A stretch of 8,312 nt of DNA from CAZYMF01 sp964648215 (GTDB lineage: Bacteria; Desulfobacterota; Binatia; HRBIN30; JACQVA1). The stretch is from the NCBI GenBank assembly GCA_964648215.1, contig CAZYMF010000211.1, positions 1 through 8,312 of the forward strand. Reading direction: 5' to 3'. Position 1 is the first letter of the stretch, and every line of letters starts with the position of its first letter. The notes below the pieces were generated by a model. That model was not told the DNA's origin. It searched no databases and was given only the letters and a program-made list of their open reading frames with translations. The position numbers and the translations under genes were made by a program. Below are positions 1 to 6,670 of the stretch, piece by piece.

Positions 1-879
1 AAGCACCTCGTCGACCGTCGCATGCAGCAGATGGAGGCCGAAGGCGTCACCTTCCGGCCGAGCACGAACATCGGGGGCGACTATCCGGTGGATTCCCTGC
101 GAAGGGAGTTCGACGCCGTCGCCCTTTGCGGCGGCGCCACCCAGGCGCGCGACCTGCCCGTGCCCGGGCGCGAGCTGAAGGGCATCCACTTCGCGATGGA
201 GTTCCTGCCGCAGCAGAACAAGACCGTCGCCGGCGACGAGATTCCGGGCCAGATCAGCGCCAGGGGCAAGCGCGTCGTCATTCTCGGCGGCGGCGACACC
301 GGCTCCGACTGTCTGGGAACCTCCAACCGGCAGGGCGCCGCTTCGGTTCACCAGTTCGAGCTGCTACCCCAGCCACCGGAAACAAGGGGGGATGGCATCG
401 CGCCCTGGCCCTACTGGCCGATGATCCTGCGCACCTCGTCGTCGCACGAGGAAGGTGTGGCCCGCGACTGGAGCATCAACACAAAGCACTTCTCCGGCGA
501 CGAGCATGGCAACGTGAAGAAGCTCCACGCCGTCCGCCTGGAATGGCTCAAGGGGGACAACGGCCGGCCGCAGATGCGCGAGATTCCCGGCAGCGAGTTC
601 GAGCTCGACTGCGATCTGGTACTGCTCGCCCTCGGCTTCCTCGGCCCCGAGAAGCCCGGCCTGCTCACCGACCTCGGCGTCGAGCTCGACCAGCGCGGTA
701 ACGTCAAGGTGGACAGGAACTACATGAGCAGCGTGCCCGGCGTGTTCGCCGGCGGCGACATGCGCCGCGGCCAGTCGCTGGTGGTGTGGGCGATCTGGGA
801 AGGCCGCGAGTGCGCCCGCGGCGTCGACCAGTACCTCATGGGTCACACCGACCTGCCGGCGAGCCCGGGACCATTCTGA
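1..879 (+). CDS. gltD: Glutamate synthase (NADPH) small subunit, C-terminal part (5' end outside window)
   Basis: GltD passes electrons from NADPH through FAD and Fe-S clusters to the large subunit GltB, which makes glutamate from glutamine and 2-oxoglutarate in the cytoplasm. The reading frame is open from base 1 (KHLVDRRMQQMEAEGV) to a TGA at 877-879, giving 292 residues. The family is usually about 470-490 residues, so the N-terminal Fe-S region and first FAD Rossmann fold lie upstream of the window. Visible signatures are the NADPH-binding glycine motif VVILGGGDTGSDC (bases 274-312), the GltD-typical stretch ELLPQPPE followed by PWPYWP and RTSSSHEEG, and the C-terminal FAD-contacting block GVFAGGDMRRGQSLVVWAI. 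An internal ATG at 22 is not the start, since conserved sequence continues upstream of it. gltB is not visible; it would be expected upstream. No strong terminator follows. Related FAD/NADPH oxidoreductases share the fold, but the motif set fits GltD best. Confidence 0.93.
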   Translation, partial: KHLVDRRMQQMEAEGVTFRPSTNIGGDYPVDSLRREFDAVALCGGATQARDLPVPGRELKGIHFAMEFLPQQNKTVAGDEIPGQISARGKRVVILGGGDTGSDCLGTSNRQGAASVHQFELLPQPPETRGDGIAPWPYWPMILRTSSSHEEGVARDWSINTKHFSGDEHGNVKKLHAVRLEWLKGDNGRPQMREIPGSEFELDCDLVLLALGFLGPEKPGLLTDLGVELDQRGNVKVDRNYMSSVPGVFAGGDMRRGQSLVVWAIWEGRECARGVDQYLMGHTDLPASPGPF

Positions 880-895
880 GAGCGCGAACAGAAGC

Positions 896-930
896 TGGGA
901 AACCAGGGGCCGGGAACCGGAAATGAGAAG
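896..930. repeat. Degenerate 7-bp tandem repeat (CCGGGAA-like) in the gltD downstream spacer
   Basis: Five consecutive heptamers can be read: TGGGAAA, CCAGGGG, CCGGGAA, CCGGAAA and TGAGAAG. They start 17 bases after the gltD stop and end 77 bases before the propeller gene. The rest of the spacer (880-1007) holds only a weak possible hairpin (CGCC at 951-954 with GGCG at 961-964, 6-base loop) with no T-tract, and I cannot identify a convincing promoter. The function of the heptamers is unknown. They are of the same unit length as the array at 4133-4247 but differ in sequence. Confidence 0.6.
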
Positions 931-1007
931 CGGGTCGATTTCGGGAACAGCGCCCGACTTGGCGTTTCCGTCCGGGGTCTTCTGAGGCGCAGTTCGCGGC
1001 GCGCAGC

Positions 1008-4000
1008 ATGTTGCCCCAGGTACGTCTCCGCGCCAGCGGCCTTTGTGCGCTGTCGTCGGTTCTTCTCGTCGCCCTCGTGACCACGGCCTCGGCCAACGTG
1101 CTGACGCCGATTCAAGCACTGTTCCAGGCCCCCGGTCTGGGCGGCGCCTTTGCCGTGGCGGCCAGCCCCGACGGAGCGAACCTCTACGTCGCCAGTCTCT
1201 ACGACGACGCCGTAGCCGTCTTCGCCCGCGACTTCGCTACCGGCTCCGTGACGCTGATCGAGGTGCAACAGCAGGGGGTGGGCGGCGTCGATGGCATCAC
1301 GCAACCGCAGGCCGTTGCGGTGAGCCCCGACGGCAAGAACGTCTACGTCGCCGGTTGGGCCGATGATGCCGTGGCCGTCTTCGCCCGCAATCCGGCGACC
1401 GGGGCTCTCAGCTTCGTCGAACGCCAGACCCACGGCGTGAACGGCGTCGACGCGATGCTGGCGCCGTGGGCACTGGCCGTCAGCCCCGACGGCGCCCACG
1501 TGTACGTCGCCGGCGATCACAGCCTCACCGTGTTCACGCGCAACCAGCAGACGGGGGCGCTCTCCGTCGTCGAGACAGAGCTGAACGGCATCAACGGCGT
1601 CACCGGCCTGGAGGAGCCCCATGCCGTCACCGTCAGCCCCGACGGGGCAAGCGTCTACGTCGCCGGCTGGTTGGACGACGCCGTCCTCGTCTTCGCCCGC
1701 AACCCCACCAGCGGCCAGCTGACTTTCGTCCAGACCCTGGCCAACGGGGTCGGCAGCGTCGACGGGATCGCCGGAGCCAGCTCCGTCACCGTCAGCCCCG
1801 ACGGCAGCAACGTCTACGTCGCCGGCGAGTTCGACGATGCCGTGGCCGTCTTCGCGCGCAACGCGCAGACCGGCGCGCTGACCTGGACGGGCTTGCAGCA
1901 GAACGGCATCGGCGGCGTCACCGGCCTGGCCGGCGCGGCGTCGGTGGCCGTCAGCGCCGATGGGGCGAGTCTCTACGTAGCCGCCGACTTCGACGATGCG
2001 GTGGCGGCGTTCGGCCGCAATCCGCAGACCGGGGACCTGACCTTCCTCGGCTCGCTGGGCAACGGCGTCGGCAACGTCGACGGCCTCTCCGGCGCGGCCT
2101 CCCTCACCGTGACCTCCGACGGCGGCGCGGTCTACGTGGCCGCTCCGTTCGACAACGCGCTGGCGACCTTCACCCGCAATGCCACGACCGGCGCGCTCGC
2201 GTTCGTGCAAGCACAGCGTGGTGCGGTCGGCGGCGTCGACGGGCTGCGCCAGGCCGAGTGGATCGCCCTCAGCCCCGACGGCGCCAGCGCCTACGTCACG
2301 GCACCGGGCGACAACGCGCTGTCGACCTTCGCCCGCAACCAGCAGACGGGAACGCTCACCTTCACCGGCATCGAGCGCGACGGCGTCCACGGCGTGAGCG
2401 GCTTGAGCCAGCCGCAAGGCATCACCGTCAGCCCCGACGGCGGCAACGTCTACGTCGCCAGCATGGGCGGCTCCGGCGCCGTCGCCGCCTTCGCGCGCGA
2501 TCCGGTCAGCGGCGCCCTCAGCTTCGTCGAGGCGCAAACGGGCGGCAGCGTCGGGGTCGACACCCTGCGCGGCGCGCGCTCCATCGCCGTGAGCCCCGAC
2601 GGGGTCAACGTCTACGTTGCCTGTCCCAGCGACGACAAGGTTGCCATATTCCAGCGCGATGCGCTCAGCGGCGCCCTGTCCTATCTCGGCGCCGTGGGCA
2701 GCCAGCCGGGGGCCAGCGCCGTCGCCCTGAGCCCCGACGGCAATCAGGTCTACGTCACCAGTTGGACGTGGGACGCGGTGTCGGTCTTCGGGCGCGACAC
2801 GCAGACGGGGCTGCTCAGCTTCGGCCAGACGCTGCAGAACGGCGTCAACGGCGTCGACGGTCTCGCCGGCGCCCGAGCGCTCTCTCTCAGCGCCGACGGC
2901 AAGAGCCTGTACGTGGCCAGCTGGATCGACGATGCCGTCAGCGTCTTCGCGCGCCAGACGCCGGGCGGCGCGCTGTCGTTCGTCGCGGCGCAGAAGGACG
3001 GGGTCGACGGCACCAGCGGCCTCGCCTACGCCGACTCGGTTGCCGTCGCTCCCGACGGATCGCAGTCCTACGTCACCGGAGGCGACGACGATGCCCTGGC
3101 GGTCTTCGACCGCAATCCGACCACCGGCGCCCTCGCCTTCTTGCAGATGAAGCGTCACGGCGCCGGCGGCGTCGACGGCCTGCAAGGCCCCACGTCCGTC
3201 ACCGTCAGCCCCGACGGCGCCAACGTTTACGCCACCAGCGCGAACGACAACGGCCTCCAGGTGTTCGCCGTGCAGGCCAACGATGCGCCGACCTTCACCC
3301 CGAGCGCCACGGCCACGTCGTCACCCACCTGGACACCGCGCGCCACGCCGACCAACACGCCGATTCCGACGGCCAGCAGGACGCCGACGGTGACGGCGAC
3401 ACGCACGCCGACGTTCACGCCGACGACGACCAGGAGCCCGAGCCCGACGGCGACGCGCACCCCGACGCCGACGGCGACACCGACGGTGACGCGGACCCCG
3501 ACCTTCACGCCCACGGCGAGTCAGACGGCAACGCCGACACGGACCGCCACGCGCACCGCCACCGCGACACCTACGCTCACCGCGACGCGCACCAGAACGC
3601 CAACGTCGACGCCGACCAGGACGCCGACGCTCTCACCGACGCGCACGCTCAGCCCGTCGCCGACGCATACGGCGACACGAACGGCGACACCCACCGTGAC
3701 CGCGACGGCGAGCGCGACCCGCACGATCACCAAAACGCCGTCTCCCAGCGTGACGCCCACCGTCACGCCAACGGCCACGATCACGTTGACCCCGACCGTC
3801 ACCGCCACCGCTACCGAGACCGGCACGCCGACGATGACGGCCACGCACACGCCGAGCCCGGAGCCGCCGCCGACCTCGTCACCCACGGAAACCCCGAGCC
3901 TCACCCCCTCGCCGACGGCTTCCCCACGCTGTCCGGCGGACTGCAACGGCGACGGCGTCATCACCGCCAGCGAGCTGGTGACCGGCGTCGACGTCAGCCT

Positions 4001-4127
4001 GGGCACGATCGACCTCGACACCTGCCCCTCTCTCGACGCCAACCACGACGGCCGCATCACCGTCGACGAGCTCGCCGGAGGCGTGGGCGAGGCGCTGCGC
4101 GGCTGCGGCAGTGCCGCGGTGCCCTGA
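1008..4127 (+). CDS. Exported 14-repeat beta-propeller protein with Thr/Pro stalk and C-terminal EF-hand (dockerin-like) pair
   Basis: This is a predicted secreted or surface protein of 1039 residues with no recognisable enzymatic role. Residues 1-29 form a signal peptide: R6 and R8, a hydrophobic core, then an ASA cleavage site before N30. About residues 45-757 contain 14 repeats built on SPDGxxVYVA, DDAVAVFARN, TGALSFV and NGVxGVDGL, resembling YVTN/lactonase-type propeller blades. Residues 761-973 are almost pure Thr/Pro/Ala/Ser and look like an extended, possibly glycosylated stalk. Two calcium-type loops follow at 978-989 (DCNGDGVITASE) and 1010-1021 (DANHDGRITVDE), with cysteines C975, C979, C1006 and C1033 that could form disulfides. 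Both loops end in Glu, as in EF-hands, whereas classic dockerins end in Asp. The ATG at 1008 is the only start codon after the in-frame stop at 924-926, though no clear ribosome binding site precedes it. Binding or scaffolding outside the cell is inferred; 6-phosphogluconolactonase activity is not supported. Confidence 0.88.
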   Translation: MLPQVRLRASGLCALSSVLLVALVTTASANVLTPIQALFQAPGLGGAFAVAASPDGANLYVASLYDDAVAVFARDFATGSVTLIEVQQQGVGGVDGITQPQAVAVSPDGKNVYVAGWADDAVAVFARNPATGALSFVERQTHGVNGVDAMLAPWALAVSPDGAHVYVAGDHSLTVFTRNQQTGALSVVETELNGINGVTGLEEPHAVTVSPDGASVYVAGWLDDAVLVFARNPTSGQLTFVQTLANGVGSVDGIAGASSVTVSPDGSNVYVAGEFDDAVAVFARNAQTGALTWTGLQQNGIGGVTGLAGAASVAVSADGASLYVAADFDDAVAAFGRNPQTGDLTFLGSLGNGVGNVDGLSGAASLTVTSDGGAVYVAAPFDNALATFTRNATTGALAFVQAQRGAVGGVDGLRQAEWIALSPDGASAYVTAPGDNALSTFARNQQTGTLTFTGIERDGVHGVSGLSQPQGITVSPDGGNVYVASMGGSGAVAAFARDPVSGALSFVEAQTGGSVGVDTLRGARSIAVSPDGVNVYVACPSDDKVAIFQRDALSGALSYLGAVGSQPGASAVALSPDGNQVYVTSWTWDAVSVFGRDTQTGLLSFGQTLQNGVNGVDGLAGARALSLSADGKSLYVASWIDDAVSVFARQTPGGALSFVAAQKDGVDGTSGLAYADSVAVAPDGSQSYVTGGDDDALAVFDRNPTTGALAFLQMKRHGAGGVDGLQGPTSVTVSPDGANVYATSANDNGLQVFAVQANDAPTFTPSATATSSPTWTPRATPTNTPIPTASRTPTVTATRTPTFTPTTTRSPSPTATRTPTPTATPTVTRTPTFTPTASQTATPTRTATRTATATPTLTATRTRTPTSTPTRTPTLSPTRTLSPSPTHTATRTATPTVTATASATRTITKTPSPSVTPTVTPTATITLTPTVTATATETGTPTMTATHTPSPEPPPTSSPTETPSLTPSPTASPRCPADCNGDGVITASELVTGVDVSLGTIDLDTCPSLDANHDGRITVDELAGGVGEALRGCGSAAVP
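1164..3287 (+). repeat. Fourteen tandem propeller repeats, period 53 codons (159 bp)
   Basis: The Ser-position codon of the SPDG-type motif falls at residues 53, 106, 159, 210, 263, 316, 369, 422, 475, 529, 575, 628, 681 and 734 of the protein. Ten of the 13 spacings are exactly 53; the others are 51, 54 and 46. The 46-residue step lies between repeats 10 and 11 and lacks the NGVxGVDG loop. Variants of the motif include SADG, TSDG and APDG. DNA identity is high around agccccgacgg and tctacgtcgcc, so the region is prone to recombination and to assembly collapse. Fourteen equals two seven-bladed propellers. Confidence 0.88.
3288..3926 (+). repeat. Low-complexity Thr/Pro-rich stalk-coding region
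   Basis: This segment encodes residues 761-973 of the propeller protein, almost entirely short TPT, TAT, TPS and TRT units with scattered Arg. At DNA level it is a run of near-repeats of acgccgacg and acggcgac. The composition suits an extended, O-glycosylatable linker that holds the propellers away from the C-terminal EF-hand module. It carries no separate gene; open frames on the other strand here are Val/Gly-rich shadows. Confidence 0.85.
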
Positions 4128-4200
4128 AGCTGCAAGTTACAAGCTTCAAGCGACAAGCCGAAGAGACGTTCTTGCAGCTTGGGGCTTGTAGCTTGGAGCT
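4128..4200. terminator. Long imperfect hairpin between convergent genes, probable bidirectional terminator
   Basis: Bases 4128-4157 pair with 4171-4200 around a 13-base loop. Of 30 positions, 24 are Watson-Crick, 3 are G-U and 3 are mismatches (4132/4196, 4152/4176, 4153/4175). The hairpin starts directly after the stop codon of the propeller gene (4125-4127) and lies 52 bases beyond the stop of the oppositely oriented GH65 gene. No clean U-tract follows, only a pyrimidine-rich CTTCCTCTC at 4201-4209. Termination is therefore inferred from position and stem length; protection of the 3' ends of the mRNAs is an alternative. Confidence 0.55.
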
Positions 4201-4247
4201 CTTCCTCTCGAGCTTGAGACTTGGACCTTGCCGCTTGAAGCTTGGCC
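4133..4247. repeat. Mirrored 7-bp repeat array: CAAGNNN then CTTGNNN
   Basis: CAAG begins at 4133, 4140, 4147 and 4154, exactly seven bases apart. CTTG begins at 4171, 4178, 4185, 4192, 4213, 4220, 4227, 4234 and 4241, all in one seven-base phase, with two degenerate units (CTCTTCC, TCTCGAG) filling 4199-4212. The three bases after each CTTG vary freely (CAG, GGG, TAG, GAG, AGA, GAC, CCG, AAG, GCC). The array fills nearly the whole spacer between the two stop codons, has lower GC than its surroundings, and its first half supplies the arms of the hairpin at 4128-4200. It does not code in either neighbouring gene. Confidence 0.85.
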
Positions 4248-4252
4248 TGCCG

Positions 4253-6670
4253 TCAGAGCGGGAAATCCCGGCTCTCGCCGGCCGTGAGCTCGAAGATCTC
4301 CGTCCTCACGCCGATCCGGATGGTTGGCGCCGCGCACCATTTCGTCACCACCCTCACCCTCTCCGGCGTCACGTCGAGCTCGACCGAGTGGCCGCGATAG
4401 CGCAGGTACAGACGCAGGCGCGCGCGATCCTCGGGCAGGCACGGATCGATCCACAGCACGTCGCCGCGCATCTCGATGCCGGGGTAGCAGCGCTGGATGA
4501 GATCGACGGTGCCCGCCATCGCGCCGAGGTGGATCCCTTCGGCCGTGGTGCCGCCCTGGATGTCGGCGATGTCGCTGTCGAGCGCTTGCGTGAACAGTCG
4601 CCACGACAGCGCGCGATCGGTACGGGCCACGACCCACGAGTGCACCACGCGGCTCAGCGTCGAGCCGTCGGAGGTGCGGCGAGCGTAGTACTCGACGTTC
4701 TTGGGAATCGTCTCGTACTCGAACGGATAGTCCAGACGCTGGAACAGCGCGCGCAACTGGTCGGCGGAGAAGAGATAGAACAGCATGAGCACGTCCGCCT
4801 GCTTCGACGCCTTGTAGCGGTTGGGCGTGTCGCCCTCGGCCTCGAGCACGCGATCGAGTCGCTGGATATCGCCGTACTTCTCGCGGTACCCGTCCCAGTC
4901 GAGCTCCTTGAGGTCGTCATAGCCTTCGAACTGGCTGATGATGCCGTCGTCGTGGAAGACGACGCGCATCTTGCGGCTGACCTCGTCCCAGTGGGCGAGC
5001 TCCTCGGGCTCGAGCGCCAGCTTAGCGCACAGCTCGGCGCGCCGGTCGTCGGGCAGCAGGGCGAGCAGCTCGAAGGCGCAGCAGAGCACCCACACCGCCA
5101 TCACGTTGGTGTAGGCGTTGTTGTCGAGCCCGGGCTGGTCGCTGCCGGGGTAGGAGTCGTGGTACTCGTCCGGCCCCATCACGGCGAGGATCTCGTAGCG
5201 TCCGAGCTCGCCGTTGTAGGTGGCGATGCTGGCCCAGAAGCGCGCGATCTCCAGGACCATCTCGGCGCCGTAGAAGATGAGGAACTCGAGGTCGCCGGTC
5301 ACCTGGTAGTACTGCCAGACGTTGTAGGCGATGGCGGCGTTGACGTGGCGCTGGCGGCACGTGTGGTCCGGCAGCCAGCGTCCCGATCGGGGATTGAGGT
5401 GCAGCGACTGGCTCTCCTCACGCCCGTCGCTGCCGCTCTGCCACGGGTACATGGCGCCGCGGAAGCCGGCCGCCCGCGCCGCCGCCCGCGCCGCGTCGAG
5501 ACGGCGATAGCGATACTTGAGCAGGGCGCGGGTGATCTCGGGCATGCGCAAATTGAGCAGCGGGACGATGAACAGCTCGTCCCAGAAGATGTGGCCGCGA
5601 TAGGCTTCCCCGTGCAGCCCGCGCGCCGGCACGCCGACGTCGAGATCGATGGTGTTCAACGACGTCGTCTGCAGCAGATGGAACAAGTGCAAGCGCAGCA
5701 CCAGTGTGACGTGGGCACCGTTGCCCGGCTGCTCCGCGGGCTCGTCGTCCTCGAAGTCGACGTCGAAGTGACCCCACAGGCCCTGCCAGGCCCCGGCGTG
5801 GCTCTGCGCCAGCTCGTCGAAGCCGGGGGCCTGCAGCACCGCCTGGCGCGCTTCCAGCCCGCACTCCGTGATGGCGTGATGGTACGAGGTGTAGAGCGCG
5901 GCGATCTTCTCCACCGTCAGCGGCACCCCCTCGCGGATCGGCGCGGTGATCTCGTGCGCGACGTAGCCGGTCTCCTCGACCCGCCGGGTCTCGGCGTCGA
6001 GCTGCCGCCGTCCCTCGTAGACCCGGGTGCGCGCGGCCTGCGCCAGACGGATCTCCGACTGGCGGGTCTGCACCTTGAGGAACATCACTTCGTCGGCCAC
6101 GAAACCGGTCTCCAGCGGCTGCAGGTGACGTCCGTCGAGATCGCGGTAACGGGCCACCCCGGCGTTGCTCACCCGGCCGTCGACGGCGGAGCGGATCTCG
6201 ATCACGCCCGACCAGTTCTCCGCCAGGATCAGGGTCTCGTGCGCCGCCAGGTGGGGCCGGCTCATGTGCACCAGGCGCCGGCCGTGCAGCCGGGTGATGC
6301 GACCCTCCTCGTCGCGAACGCGAAGCGTCCGCAGCAGCACCCCGAGGCGGAGATCGAGCTCCTGACGGAACGAGAGGATTTCCATCGCCTGCGGGTTGAA
6401 CCAGGCGCCGCCGGGCAGGCGGAAGCTGAGCGGGAGCCAGTTGGGAGCGTTGACCAGATCTTCGTTCTCGACCGCGCGCCCGGCAATCTCGGTGGTCAGC
6501 CGGTTGTAGCAGCCGGCAACGTAGGTGCCGGGATAGTGCACGCCGTCGGCCACCGCCTCGGCGGCCGCGCCGCGGGTGGCGAAGTAGCCGTTGCCGAGCG
6601 TGCACAGGGCTTCGCGCAGCCGTTCCTGCTGCGGGTCGAAGCGGTCGTAGACGAGCGACCACCCGTTCAT
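4253..6670 (-). CDS. GH65 family glycoside phosphorylase/hydrolase, probable trehalose phosphorylase type
   Basis: The 805-residue protein has the full GH65 layout: N-terminal beta-sandwich (about 10-270), a central alpha/alpha barrel (about 330-715) and a short C-terminal domain. GH65 enzymes split alpha-linked glucobioses (trehalose, maltose, kojibiose, nigerose), mostly with phosphate and inversion to beta-glucose 1-phosphate. Visible family landmarks are LGNGYFATRG (25-34), HYPGTYVAGCYN (45-56), HIFWDE (360-365), MYPW (407-410), the general-acid motif GPDEYH with E502, KQ at 623-624, and GGTTAEGIH (706-714), a candidate phosphate loop. All are intact. The ATG at 6670 overlaps the upstream TGA by four bases (ATGA), and the family's N-terminal sequence begins right there, so an upstream start is not needed. 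No strong ribosome binding site precedes it, consistent with coupled translation. Trehalose is inferred from the fused phosphatase next door; kojibiose- or nigerose-type specificity or trehalose hydrolysis remains possible. Confidence 0.93.
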   Translation of the reverse strand: MNGWSLVYDRFDPQQERLREALCTLGNGYFATRGAAAEAVADGVHYPGTYVAGCYNRLTTEIAGRAVENEDLVNAPNWLPLSFRLPGGAWFNPQAMEILSFRQELDLRLGVLLRTLRVRDEEGRITRLHGRRLVHMSRPHLAAHETLILAENWSGVIEIRSAVDGRVSNAGVARYRDLDGRHLQPLETGFVADEVMFLKVQTRQSEIRLAQAARTRVYEGRRQLDAETRRVEETGYVAHEITAPIREGVPLTVEKIAALYTSYHHAITECGLEARQAVLQAPGFDELAQSHAGAWQGLWGHFDVDFEDDEPAEQPGNGAHVTLVLRLHLFHLLQTTSLNTIDLDVGVPARGLHGEAYRGHIFWDELFIVPLLNLRMPEITRALLKYRYRRLDAARAAARAAGFRGAMYPWQSGSDGREESQSLHLNPRSGRWLPDHTCRQRHVNAAIAYNVWQYYQVTGDLEFLIFYGAEMVLEIARFWASIATYNGELGRYEILAVMGPDEYHDSYPGSDQPGLDNNAYTNVMAVWVLCCAFELLALLPDDRRAELCAKLALEPEELAHWDEVSRKMRVVFHDDGIISQFEGYDDLKELDWDGYREKYGDIQRLDRVLEAEGDTPNRYKASKQADVLMLFYLFSADQLRALFQRLDYPFEYETIPKNVEYYARRTSDGSTLSRVVHSWVVARTDRALSWRLFTQALDSDIADIQGGTTAEGIHLGAMAGTVDLIQRCYPGIEMRGDVLWIDPCLPEDRARLRLYLRYRGHSVELDVTPERVRVVTKWCAAPTIRIGVRTEIFELTAGESRDFPL

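Noticed and set aside
959..987. A possible sigma-70 promoter (TTGGCG at 959-964) before the propeller gene
   Set aside because: At a 17-base spacing there is no TATAAT-like box, so the -35-like hexamer alone is not enough.
364..1119. A 251-codon minus-strand frame opposite the end of gltD
   Set aside because: The sense frame carries unmistakable GltD motifs, and the antisense translation matches nothing I recognise.
843..3185. A 780-codon antisense frame across the propeller region
   Set aside because: The repetitive GDVDVAAVGADGDG-like translation is the mirror of the SPDG/YVA repeat, and the sense strand has a signal peptide and a domain architecture.
1164..3926. Regularly spaced repeats considered as a possible CRISPR array
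   Set aside because: The 159-bp period, the continuous coding frame and the variation inside the repeats fit protein blades and a Thr/Pro stalk, not short direct repeats with unique spacers.
3521..4156. A Val/Gly-rich antisense frame opposite the Thr/Pro stalk
   Set aside because: VGVAVRV-type sequence is the expected reverse reading of Thr/Pro codons; it has no start signal and no other support.
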